From positions 1-53,169 of the forward strand of contig JAJXUI010000018.1 of the NCBI GenBank assembly GCA_021782995.1: a stretch of DNA of 53,169 nucleotides, written 5' to 3'. Source of the DNA: Pseudomonadota bacterium. GTDB lineage: Bacteria; Pseudomonadota; Gammaproteobacteria; Burkholderiales; Gallionellaceae. Numbering within the stretch: position 1 is the first letter of the stretch; each line of letters opens with the position of its first letter. Positions 26,146 to 34,149 of the stretch are shown one piece after another. A program made the translations under genes and the position numbers. The notes below the pieces were generated by a model. The model did not search any database. It saw nothing but the letters and a program-made list of their open reading frames with translations, and was not told the DNA's origin.

Positions 26146-27716
26146 AACGTGATTTCGCACGACTGCAGCAAGGAGAGGATTTTGACCTGCTTGTCTGTGG
26201 CGGCGGAATTTATGGCGCATGGACTGCCTATGATGCAGCATTGCGCGGCCTGAAAGTTGCGCTGGTTGAACAGGGTGACTGGGCCTCGGCGACATCATCC
26301 GCTTCGAGCAAACTGATACATGGTGGCTTGCGCTACCTTGAATCATATGATTTCAAACTGGTGAAGAAGGCGCTGGCTGAGCGGCGTCGCCTGCTTGACC
26401 TGGCGCCTCATCGCGTCTGGCCATTGCGGTTCGGTGTGCCTGTCTATGAAGGCAGCCGGGTTGGCCGGTTCATGCTGGCAGCCGGGTTGCTGGTTTATGA
26501 TTTTCTTGCCGGTAAACTCTTTGGCAGCATGCGTCATCGCCATTTCAGCCGCAAGCGGTTTGCCGAAAAATTCGCGTTGCTGGAAAGGCGTGGCATGAAA
26601 ACCGGCTTTACCTATCAGGATGCGCAGACAGATGACGCGCGGCTGGTGCTCGAGCTGGTGGATGGTGCGATGCAGGCGGGTGCTGTATGTGTGAATTACT
26701 GCAAACTGAATGGCCTGCATGAAAAGGCAGGTCAGGTTGATACTGTGACATTGCAGGACATGGCGGGAGCAGGCATGGCGGAAATCCGTGCCCGTCAGAT
26801 TGTCATGACGGCCGGGCAATGGGCGACCACGGGCGATGAAAGTGCTGTATGGTGCCGCATGAGCAAGGGTATCCATCTGGTCCTGCCGCAATTGTTGCAG
26901 GACGAAGCCTTGTTGCTGACCGCGCCACAGGATGGGCGCGTATTCTTCATGATTCCCTGGTATGGCTGCACCCTGGTAGGAACTACCGACTCCGATTACC
27001 ATGGGGATATCAGTGCGGTGGCGGTGGAAGACCATGAGGTGCAGTACCTGCTTGATGCCTGCAACCATTACCTGCGCAATCCCTTGCATCGACGCCATGT
27101 GCAGGGCAGCTTTGCCGGGCTGCGCGTGATGAAGCATAGCGGACTGGCTTCGCCTTCTGCTGTCAGCCGTGACTGGGAATTGAAGCAGGCACACAATGGA
27201 GTGCTGTTTTCAATTGGAGGAAAAATCACATCTGCGCGAGAAGATGCAACGGTTATCGTTGATGCGGTATGCGACAAGTTAGGGCTGGAAACTGCCTGCG
27301 CCACTTCGTCGCGCAAACTGCCCTGGGCGCCGGCAGGGACATTTGAAGCGTTGCTGGCACAACTGAAAACCGGGCATCAGGGCGATGCCATGGATGCACA
27401 GGCTTTTCTGTGGCTGGGGCGCCGGCATGGCCGACGCGCAGTTGATGTTCTTGAAGGCACCTCTTTAAAACAAAATCATGAGGATTTCATTGTGCCCGGC
27501 CTGCCATTGCTCTGGGCTGATTTGCTGTATTGCGCAGGGCATGAAATGGTCGTGCATCTGCCAGACCTGCTGCGGCGCAGGATGCCGTTGCTGATCCTTG
27601 CCCACCTGAATGAAGGACTGTTGCTGCAGATCGCGCAGCGAGTTGCGCCTCAGCTGGAGTGGGATGAGGCGACCATCAGTCGTGAGGTGGCACTGTGCCT
27701 GAACAGCTTTCCATGA
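26142..27716 (+). CDS. glpD: aerobic glycerol-3-phosphate dehydrogenase
   Basis: GlpD oxidises glycerol 3-phosphate to dihydroxyacetone phosphate and passes electrons to quinone at the inner membrane. The 524-residue protein has the FAD-binding motif DLLVCGGGIYGAWTAYDAA, then SSASSKLIHGGLRYLE, GRVFFMIPWYGCTLVGTTDSDY near residue 270 and the KITSAREDA segment near 365. The C-terminal lobe (about 390-524) is typical for the family. Four-base overlaps with the genes on both sides indicate strict co-translation. The aldolase nearby can then condense the triose phosphates. Confidence 0.93.
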   Translation: MKRDFARLQQGEDFDLLVCGGGIYGAWTAYDAALRGLKVALVEQGDWASATSSASSKLIHGGLRYLESYDFKLVKKALAERRRLLDLAPHRVWPLRFGVPVYEGSRVGRFMLAAGLLVYDFLAGKLFGSMRHRHFSRKRFAEKFALLERRGMKTGFTYQDAQTDDARLVLELVDGAMQAGAVCVNYCKLNGLHEKAGQVDTVTLQDMAGAGMAEIRARQIVMTAGQWATTGDESAVWCRMSKGIHLVLPQLLQDEALLLTAPQDGRVFFMIPWYGCTLVGTTDSDYHGDISAVAVEDHEVQYLLDACNHYLRNPLHRRHVQGSFAGLRVMKHSGLASPSAVSRDWELKQAHNGVLFSIGGKITSAREDATVIVDAVCDKLGLETACATSSRKLPWAPAGTFEALLAQLKTGHQGDAMDAQAFLWLGRRHGRRAVDVLEGTSLKQNHEDFIVPGLPLLWADLLYCAGHEMVVHLPDLLRRRMPLLILAHLNEGLLLQIAQRVAPQLEWDEATISREVALCLNSFP

Positions 27717-29098
27717 GTCCGGTTGCGGTCGCACTGGATCTCGGCAGTACCTCGATCAAGGCGGGGCTGCTGGACGGCAGGGGGCAGCTCCGGAACCTCA
27801 TTACAAGGCCGGTACCACCTGTACAGGTCCATGCTGACCGATATGAATCTGATGCGCTTGCATATGCAGAATCAGCCACAACGGTGCTGGCACAATGCCT
27901 GGCTGGCATCCCGAATTCCCTGCCATTGGGCATCTGTACGCAACGCTCCAGTTTCCTGGTGTGGGACAGCACCAGCGGAAAACCGGTCACGCCACTGATT
28001 TCCTGGCAAGATGGGCGAGGTGCAGCAAGTTGTGACGCATTGCAAGAAGCTGAATCAGAAATAACTATGCTGACAGGCTTGCGTTTGACACCCTATTACC
28101 TGGCGCCCAAGCTGCGCCTGCTGTTGCAGCAGGATCCTGCATTGACTGAAAATTTGCTGGCACGCACATGGCTGCTGGGTACGCTGGATACTTACCTCAT
28201 CTGGCGCCTGACTGACGGCAGGCACTACCATATGGATGTTTCGATGGCGGCACGTACGCTGTTGCTCGATATCCATACACAACAGTGGTCGTCAAGGTTG
28301 TGTGAGCTGTTCGGGATTCCGCTATCCATCCTGCCGCAAATCACCGCATCAACATCACTGGATATTCCGTTGAATAACGGGCCCGTCTTGCGTGCGATGC
28401 TGGCTGACCAGTCAGCTGCACTGTTTGCGGCTGTTGGCTCGCGCAGTGATGTTGCACTGGTCAATCTGGGTACGGGTGGCTTTGTCATCCGCAATCATGA
28501 AAATGGACAATCCGGAGCAGAAGGATATCTGCACACGCTGGTAATTCGCGGCAAGGCTGCACCTCCACAATTTGCAGATGAGGGTACGCTGAACTCGATA
28601 GCCTCAGCGCTGGCACCTTACCCGGTAGCCCGCTGCTTGCCCGGGCAGCTTGGGCAGCAGGCAGATATTTTCTGCCTCGCCGAGCCCAGCGGGTTGGGTG
28701 CGCCCTATTTCCGCAAGGACCTAGGCCTGACATTTTCCGCGCCAGTCGATGACCTGACAGAGGAGCAGCTGGCAGCACTATTGCTGGAAGCCGTCATTTT
28801 TCGTGTGGCACGCATCGTGGAAGCGTTTCAGTGCGATGCACCACTCAGCATGGTATATCTATCGGGGGGATTGGCCGAGCTGAAGTGCATACAGCAGGGA
28901 CTGGCCGAGTGCCTGAAAATCCCCCTGGTCATGCTGCAGCAACACGAAGCAAGCCTGCAAGGGGCTGCCATGCTTGCGGCAGCATGCAGCAATACCGCGA
29001 TAGCGGCGCAGCAAGATGCCATATCTCCCGCGCAGAATCCGCACTTGGCAGGCAAGTTTCTGCGCTGGAAATGCTGGCTGGATGGCATTGTCGCTTAG
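27713..29098 (+). CDS. FGGY-family kinase, glycerol-kinase-like
   Basis: The 461-residue protein has both actin-fold domains of FGGY kinases: AVALDLGSTSIKAGLLD at the N-terminus, TQRSSFLVWD and LISWQDGRGA near residue 90-105, LLGTLDTYLIWRLTDG near 160, and VNLGTGGFV and VYLSGGLAE for ATP binding. Several match glycerol kinase positions (TQR, the YYLAPKL segment, DQSAALF), but it is about 40 residues shorter and diverged. Overlap with glpD (ATGA) supports a role as glycerol kinase. The start at 27713 is chosen for that overlap; a GTG at 27695 is possible. A terminator follows at 29322-29354. Confidence 0.8.
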   Translation: MSPVAVALDLGSTSIKAGLLDGRGQLRNLITRPVPPVQVHADRYESDALAYAESATTVLAQCLAGIPNSLPLGICTQRSSFLVWDSTSGKPVTPLISWQDGRGAASCDALQEAESEITMLTGLRLTPYYLAPKLRLLLQQDPALTENLLARTWLLGTLDTYLIWRLTDGRHYHMDVSMAARTLLLDIHTQQWSSRLCELFGIPLSILPQITASTSLDIPLNNGPVLRAMLADQSAALFAAVGSRSDVALVNLGTGGFVIRNHENGQSGAEGYLHTLVIRGKAAPPQFADEGTLNSIASALAPYPVARCLPGQLGQQADIFCLAEPSGLGAPYFRKDLGLTFSAPVDDLTEEQLAALLLEAVIFRVARIVEAFQCDAPLSMVYLSGGLAELKCIQQGLAECLKIPLVMLQQHEASLQGAAMLAAACSNTAIAAQQDAISPAQNPHLAGKFLRWKCWLDGIVA

Positions 29099-29321
29099 CG
29101 CAATTTCATTGCGGCGTGGTAATACTAACGGTAATTTCCTGCATGCTATTGCCTGCCATGTTCAAGCTGCAATATCGGCTGTTTTTTTACTGGCAATCCG
29201 GACGCGCTGACCATCCGGACATGAATTGTGACCGTTTGTAATGAGCTGACTATCAAATTCTGCATGCAGTGATACTGTGGAATCGAAATGCATTCCATTT
29301 CATCCCTAGAGTGTCCTCTCT

Positions 29322-29354
29322 TCGCCAGCGTGTAATCCAGCTGGCGATTTTTTT
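29322..29354 (+). terminator. rho-independent terminator
   Basis: TCGCCAGC (29322-29329) pairs perfectly with GCTGGCGA (29340-29347) around a 10-base loop and is followed by seven T (29348-29354). It ends the aldolase-glpD-kinase transcription, 224 bases after the kinase stop. Confidence 0.85.
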
Positions 29355-29357
29355 GCT
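29342..29357 (+). promoter_or_regulatory. possible sigma-54 promoter overlapping the terminator
   Basis: TGGCGATTTTTTTGCT has GG and GC twelve bases apart, the defining sigma-54 (-24/-12) spacing, and fits TGGC-N7-TTGCT. The match is partly made by the terminator's T-run, so it could be chance. It would drive the sensor kinase gene with a leader of about 250 bases. Confidence 0.25.
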
Positions 29358-29424
29358 GCTGCACGAACGCTCAAGTTTGGTGCACCTTCCGTTTCTGACG
29401 ACGTGACCGAATCATTTCATTTAA

Positions 29425-29459
29425 TTATTTATTAATATAATCAATATATTAATAAATAA
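29425..29459. promoter_or_regulatory. perfect 14-base AT-rich dyad upstream of the sensor kinase
   Basis: TTATTTATTAATAT (29425-29438) and ATATTAATAAATAA (29446-29459) are exact inverted repeats around a 7-base spacer. It lies in the 519-base gap between the FGGY kinase and the fusion kinase genes. The gap holds no gene that I can see, only the terminator and this dyad, which could be an operator. Confidence 0.4.
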
Positions 29460-29617
29460 ATGTTTTCATGGCATCAATTTTGCTCTTTTATTGGTTGCCA
29501 TGAACCATTCAGTCAAAACTCACACTTTCCGGGTGAACCTGAGTTTATCCCGCTCAGGGCTTGCAGGCCCTTTCCACATGCTGTCGTTCACATGTCGCAG
29601 TTATTGGTATCGCCATC

Positions 29618-32600
29618 ATGGTTACCGTTGAGCCCGAAGTCCTGCAGGATTCGTCGCCACCGACCCAGCGCATCGTCAAGATCAGGCGTGACTACAACAC
29701 TTGGGTGGCAAACGAAACACTGGAAGATTATGCGTTGCGCTTTACCGCAAGAAAATTCCGCAAGTGGTCAGTGCAGAATGTCGCGAATACGGCATTTGGA
29801 GCGGCATCGTTACTGGTGCTGGAGGCCATAGGCGCATCCATCATGGTGAATTACGGATTCATCAATGCAGCCTGGGCCTTCCTGGCAATTGGCCTGATTA
29901 TATTCCTGACCAGCATGCCCATCAGTTATTACGCTGCCCGCTTCGGTGTCGATATGGATTTGCTGACACGGGGCGCAGGTTTTGGCTATATCGGCTCGAC
30001 CATCACCTCGCTGATCTATGCTTCATTCACCTTTGTGCTGTTTGCCTTTGAAGGATCCATTCTGGCTTATGCGCTTGAACTGGTGCTGGGTATTCCACCC
30101 TCTGCCGGCTACTTGCTGAGTTCATTGGTCATAGTGCCGCTGGTAACCAATGGCATTACGCTGATTAGCCGTTTCCAGGCATGGACCCAGCCGGTGTGGC
30201 TGGCCTTGCTGGCGTTACCTTTTATCTTTGTGTTGTCGAATCATTGGGGCGATGTCTCCGGAATTGTTAATTTCCCGGGCAGGGTCGAGGGATCTTCTGG
30301 TTTTAACTGGTTCCTGTTCGGGTCTGCAGTCACCATCGGGCTGGCGCTGATTCCGCAGATAGGCGAGCAGGTGGATTATCTGAGGTTCATGCCTGAGAAA
30401 AATCAGGAAAACCGGTTCAGGTGGCATGCCGGTGTGGTGACTGGCGGCATGGGCTGGATATTCCTCGGCATGCTCAAGCTGTTCGGGGGCACGATATTGG
30501 CATACCTTGCCTTGCAGGCCGGCTACGAAATCGGCAAGGTGCTGGATCCCAATCAGATGTACCTGTACGGATTCAACCAGGTATTTTCAAGTCCGGCTCT
30601 GGCAGCCGCAGTGACCGCATTTTTTGTCGTGCTGTCACAGCTCAAGATCAACATCACCAATGCATACGCCGGGTCACTGGCGTGGTCCAATTTTTTCTCG
30701 CGCCTGACGCACAGCCATCCCGGGCGTGTGGTGTGGGTCGTGTTCAATGTGCTGATTGCGCTGATGCTGATGGAAATGAACGTGTTCAATGCACTCGAGC
30801 AGGTACTCGGGCTGTATGCCAATGTGGCGATCTCCTGGATTGTGGCCGTGGTGGCTGATCTGGTCATCAACAAGCCGCTTGGGTTGAGCCCGCCGGGCAT
30901 CGAATTCAGACGTGCCTACCTGTATGACATCAATCCGGTCGGGGTGGGAGCGACCGCGATTGCATCAGTACTTTCAATCGCCGCATTTACCGGCGTGCTG
31001 GGGGTGCCTCTGCAAAGTTTCTCTTCCTTCGTGGCAATGGCGGCTGCGTTCGTTGCATCCCCGCTGATCGCGTGGCTGACCAAGGGAAAATACTACCTTG
31101 CAAGGCAGCCAGAGACAGATGCCGATCCCGGAAAACTGCACACCTGCAGCGTCTGCGGCAATGAGTATGAACGGGAGGATGTCGCGTATTGCCCGGCATA
31201 CCAGGGCAGCATATGTTCCCTGTGCTGTACGCTGGATGCACGTTGTCATGACCAGTGTCGCCCGCATACACAGATGTCTGCACAGTGGCTTTCATTGCTG
31301 CGCAAGCTGGTGCCACACAGACTGTGGCATTACCTGGACAAGGGCTGGAGCAATTTTTTCCTGCTGTTCCCGCTGATCGTAAGCTTTCTTGCCATCCTGT
31401 TCGGCCTGCTTTATTACCATGAGTCACTCTATTTTGGCGCGGATGAGGCTGTGCTGGTCAGTCACTTGCGTGCTGCTGTCTTCAAAATATTTGTCGTCTT
31501 CGTGCTGATCAGCGGTGTTGTATCGTGGTGGCTGGTGCTGATGGGGGAAAGCCGAAGGGTATCGCAAAAGGAAACCAGCCTGCAGAGTCATTTGCTGTTG
31601 CAGGAAATCCAGGCGCACAAGGAAACGGATGCCCAGCTGCAGAAAGCACGTCAGGTCGCAGAAAGCGCGAACCAGGCAAAAAGCCGTTATGTCTATGCCA
31701 TCAGCCATGAACTGCGCACGCCGCTGAACAGCATTCTGGGCTATACGCAAATACTGGATGGGGACAAGACTATCCCGGTCAACCGGCGGCGTGCAATCAG
31801 TGTGGTGAGAAAAAGTGGCGAGCACCTGCTTTCGCTGATTGAGGGCGTACTGGATATCGCGCGTATCGAGAGCGGCAAGCTCCGGATCGAGATGTCGGAA
31901 ATGGATTTTCCGGACTTTCTGCAGCAGCTGCAGCGCATGTTCGAACTGCAGGTGCGCAACAAGGGAATTGAATTCAACTACGAAGCCACCGGCATCCTGC
32001 CGGAAGTGGTTCGCGGCGACAAGAAAAGGATAGGCCAGATACTGATCAACATCCTTGGCAATGCCGTGAAGTATACCGAGCAAGGCAGTGTGATGTTCCG
32101 TGTCGGTTATGCAATGGAAATGGCAGTGTTTGAAATACGTGACACGGGTCCGGGCATGGATGAATCTGAATTGCAGCAGGTATTCGAGCCTTTTGTCAGG
32201 GGAAGTGCCGCCGTGCAGGCAAGCGGGGGAACAGGGCTGGGACTGACCATCAGCAAAATGCTGGTGGAGCTGATGGGCGGGGAGCTGCATGCCAGCAGTG
32301 AGCCGGGCAAGGGCAGCCTGTTCCAGATCAAGCTGTTCCTGCCGCAGGTGCATAACCCGCAGCTGGTCAGGAATGTTCCGGTACCAGTCCGCACTGGCTA
32401 TCTTGGCAAACGCCGCAAGATACTCGTGGTGGACAACGAAGCGGTCGATCGCGAGATGCTGCTGAGTGTGCTTGAGCCGCTGGGGTTTGTCATGCAGGAG
32501 GCCACTTCCGGATATGAGTGCCTGGACATCCTCCCCCGCTTCCTGCCAGACCTTGTGCTGATGGATCTCGGGATGCCTGGCATTGATGGCTGGGAAACGA

Positions 32601-33037
32601 TACGGCGCATCCGGAAGCTGGATGTCCGCCAGCCCGGAGTTGCCGTGGTTTCTGCCAACTCCTTTGACAAGGGCCTGGTGAATGACTGTGGCGTTCTGCC
32701 TGAGGACTTCATTGTCAAACCCCTGAATGTATCAGAGCTGATCGAGCTGATAGGCCGCAGGCTCAGGCTGATGTGGGTCACAGATGCAGTTGAACTCCCT
32801 GAGGTTGAGGCAGGCGCAGTCGGAGAGGTGTCCGTCTTGCAGTTTCCGCCATCAGAATATCTCGACGAATTGCAGCGACTTGCCGAAATCGGCTATGTCA
32901 GGGGAATCCTGAAGAAGCTGGATGAAATTTCAAGTCTGGACGGGACCTATCGGGGTTTTGTCGATACCGTACAGCACATGCTCAAACAGTATGAATTCCG
33001 CGCCATCATCAGGATGCTGCAGAAGGAGGCCGCATGA
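29618..33037 (+). CDS. NCS1 permease-histidine kinase-receiver fusion sensor
   Basis: Counting from the ATG at 29618 (1139 residues), the order is: an NCS1-type nucleobase/hydantoin/cytosine permease domain (about 25-490, roughly 12 membrane helices); a Cys-rich segment (510-547, eight Cys plus His) that looks like a two-site zinc fold; two more membrane helices (about 582-600 and 622-642); a short coiled coil; HisKA with the phospho-accepting His697 in SHELRTPLNS; HATPase_c with NILGNAVKYTE, DTGPGMD and GGTGLGLTIS; a receiver with Asp983 in LMDLGMPGIDG; and a C-terminal 65-residue helical tail without an HPt histidine. It may sense a transported or bound amide, ureide or base. The start is uncertain because no strong ribosome site precedes it; a TTG at 29561 is possible. 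It overlaps the next gene by four bases. Confidence 0.88.
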   Translation: MVTVEPEVLQDSSPPTQRIVKIRRDYNTWVANETLEDYALRFTARKFRKWSVQNVANTAFGAASLLVLEAIGASIMVNYGFINAAWAFLAIGLIIFLTSMPISYYAARFGVDMDLLTRGAGFGYIGSTITSLIYASFTFVLFAFEGSILAYALELVLGIPPSAGYLLSSLVIVPLVTNGITLISRFQAWTQPVWLALLALPFIFVLSNHWGDVSGIVNFPGRVEGSSGFNWFLFGSAVTIGLALIPQIGEQVDYLRFMPEKNQENRFRWHAGVVTGGMGWIFLGMLKLFGGTILAYLALQAGYEIGKVLDPNQMYLYGFNQVFSSPALAAAVTAFFVVLSQLKINITNAYAGSLAWSNFFSRLTHSHPGRVVWVVFNVLIALMLMEMNVFNALEQVLGLYANVAISWIVAVVADLVINKPLGLSPPGIEFRRAYLYDINPVGVGATAIASVLSIAAFTGVLGVPLQSFSSFVAMAAAFVASPLIAWLTKGKYYLARQPETDADPGKLHTCSVCGNEYEREDVAYCPAYQGSICSLCCTLDARCHDQCRPHTQMSAQWLSLLRKLVPHRLWHYLDKGWSNFFLLFPLIVSFLAILFGLLYYHESLYFGADEAVLVSHLRAAVFKIFVVFVLISGVVSWWLVLMGESRRVSQKETSLQSHLLLQEIQAHKETDAQLQKARQVAESANQAKSRYVYAISHELRTPLNSILGYTQILDGDKTIPVNRRRAISVVRKSGEHLLSLIEGVLDIARIESGKLRIEMSEMDFPDFLQQLQRMFELQVRNKGIEFNYEATGILPEVVRGDKKRIGQILINILGNAVKYTEQGSVMFRVGYAMEMAVFEIRDTGPGMDESELQQVFEPFVRGSAAVQASGGTGLGLTISKMLVELMGGELHASSEPGKGSLFQIKLFLPQVHNPQLVRNVPVPVRTGYLGKRRKILVVDNEAVDREMLLSVLEPLGFVMQEATSGYECLDILPRFLPDLVLMDLGMPGIDGWETIRRIRKLDVRQPGVAVVSANSFDKGLVNDCGVLPEDFIVKPLNVSELIELIGRRLRLMWVTDAVELPEVEAGAVGEVSVLQFPPSEYLDELQRLAEIGYVRGILKKLDEISSLDGTYRGFVDTVQHMLKQYEFRAIIRMLQKEAA

Positions 33038-33981
33038 TCAATCAAGAAAACCTGTCCAGCTCCAGTGATTTCGTGCTGATTGTGGATGATGTGCCGGAAA
33101 ACCTTTCCGTGCTGCATGATGCACTGGAGGAAACCGGATATGCTGTACTGGTGGCGACCGATGGCTCGAGTGCACTGACCAGTGCACGCCAGACCATGCC
33201 TTCCATCATCCTGCTTGATGCGCTGATGCCAGGCATGGATGGATTCGAAGTGTGCCGCATGCTCAAGTCGGATATTGCCACCCGTCATATACCGGTCGTA
33301 TTCATGACCGGGCTTTCGGAAGCCGAGCATGTTGTCAAGGCATTTGCTGCAGGCGGAACAGATTATGTTACAAAGCCTGTGCGGCCGACTGAAGTGCTCG
33401 CGCGCATCGCCACGCATATGCAAAGTTCTCGCCTCATGAGCCAGGCGCGGAGTGCGCTGGATGCCTTTGGTCGCGCCACGATTGCATTGATGCCGGACTC
33501 GGGTGAACTGGTCTGGCAGACGCCGCTGGCGCGTAGCCTGATGGCGAAATATGCCATCCAGTCTAATCCGGAAACCATGGATGCAATCCAGAAATGGCTT
33601 GAACAGGCTGTTATGGTCATGACTGACAGCCAGGAAACGGCGGTACATCGCATCGATCTGCAGGATGGCAGCCTTGTGTTCAGGTTGTTTGAAATGACAG
33701 AGGATGGGGAGTGCCTGATCGTGCTGCATGAGGAATCCGATACGGCACAGATAGAAACCCTGATACATGCGCTCAGGCTGACCCGGCGTGAAGCCGAAGT
33801 GCTGTACTGGGTCATCCTCGGAAAGACAAATCGGGACATCGGCGACATACTCGGCATGAGCCCGCGTACCGTCAACAAGCACCTGGAACACGTCTACCAG
33901 AAACTCAATGTTGAAACGCGCACAGCTGCAGCAGCCTATGCGATGAGCAAGGTGCGTACATTCAAGGCAACATCAAGATAA
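33034..33981 (+). CDS. REC-LuxR response regulator
   Basis: The 315-residue protein has an N-terminal receiver (about 12-130; acidic pair VDD, phospho-acceptor Asp62 in LLDALMPGMDG, Lys114 in YVTKPVRP), a linker of about 110 residues resembling a degenerate PAS domain, and a LuxR-type helix-turn-helix (about 248-305; LTRREAEVLYWVILGKTNRDIG, then MSPRTVNKHLEHVYQKL). The ATG overlaps the fusion kinase stop, so the pair is certainly one two-component system. It is the natural regulator of the porin-amidase-urea genes that begin 168 bases downstream. Confidence 0.92.
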   Translation: MINQENLSSSSDFVLIVDDVPENLSVLHDALEETGYAVLVATDGSSALTSARQTMPSIILLDALMPGMDGFEVCRMLKSDIATRHIPVVFMTGLSEAEHVVKAFAAGGTDYVTKPVRPTEVLARIATHMQSSRLMSQARSALDAFGRATIALMPDSGELVWQTPLARSLMAKYAIQSNPETMDAIQKWLEQAVMVMTDSQETAVHRIDLQDGSLVFRLFEMTEDGECLIVLHEESDTAQIETLIHALRLTRREAEVLYWVILGKTNRDIGDILGMSPRTVNKHLEHVYQKLNVETRTAAAAYAMSKVRTFKATSR

Positions 33982-34037
33982 TCCGGCAGTTACCTGACGC
34001 ATCCGTCTTACCACTTCCAGACCTGCGTAGCCATATG

Positions 34038-34049
34038 CGTCATGTGACG
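34038..34049. promoter_or_regulatory. palindrome upstream of fmdC
   Basis: CGTCATGTGACG is a 5+5 inverted repeat with a two-base centre, about 100 bases before the fmdC start. Its size suits a LuxR-type dimer site, but no second copy was identified. Confidence 0.3.
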
Positions 34050-34098
34050 TATTGAGACAGACCTCACCCGCCCCCCAGAATGCAGCCACGGAAACAGT

Positions 34099-34112
34099 AT
34101 TGCTGAAGCAAT
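34099..34112. promoter_or_regulatory. second palindrome upstream of fmdC
   Basis: ATTGCT-GA-AGCAAT is a perfect 6+6 inverted repeat ending 37 bases before the fmdC start. It could be an operator or a small hairpin in the leader RNA. Confidence 0.3.
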
Positions 34113-34149
34113 GCTGGATCCACCCCCTTATTGTTCAATGGAGAGTGTC

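Noticed and set aside
29099..29113. CGCAAT-TTC-ATTGCG directly after the FGGY kinase stop as a terminator.
   Set aside because: There is no T-run; a much better terminator lies at 29322-29354.
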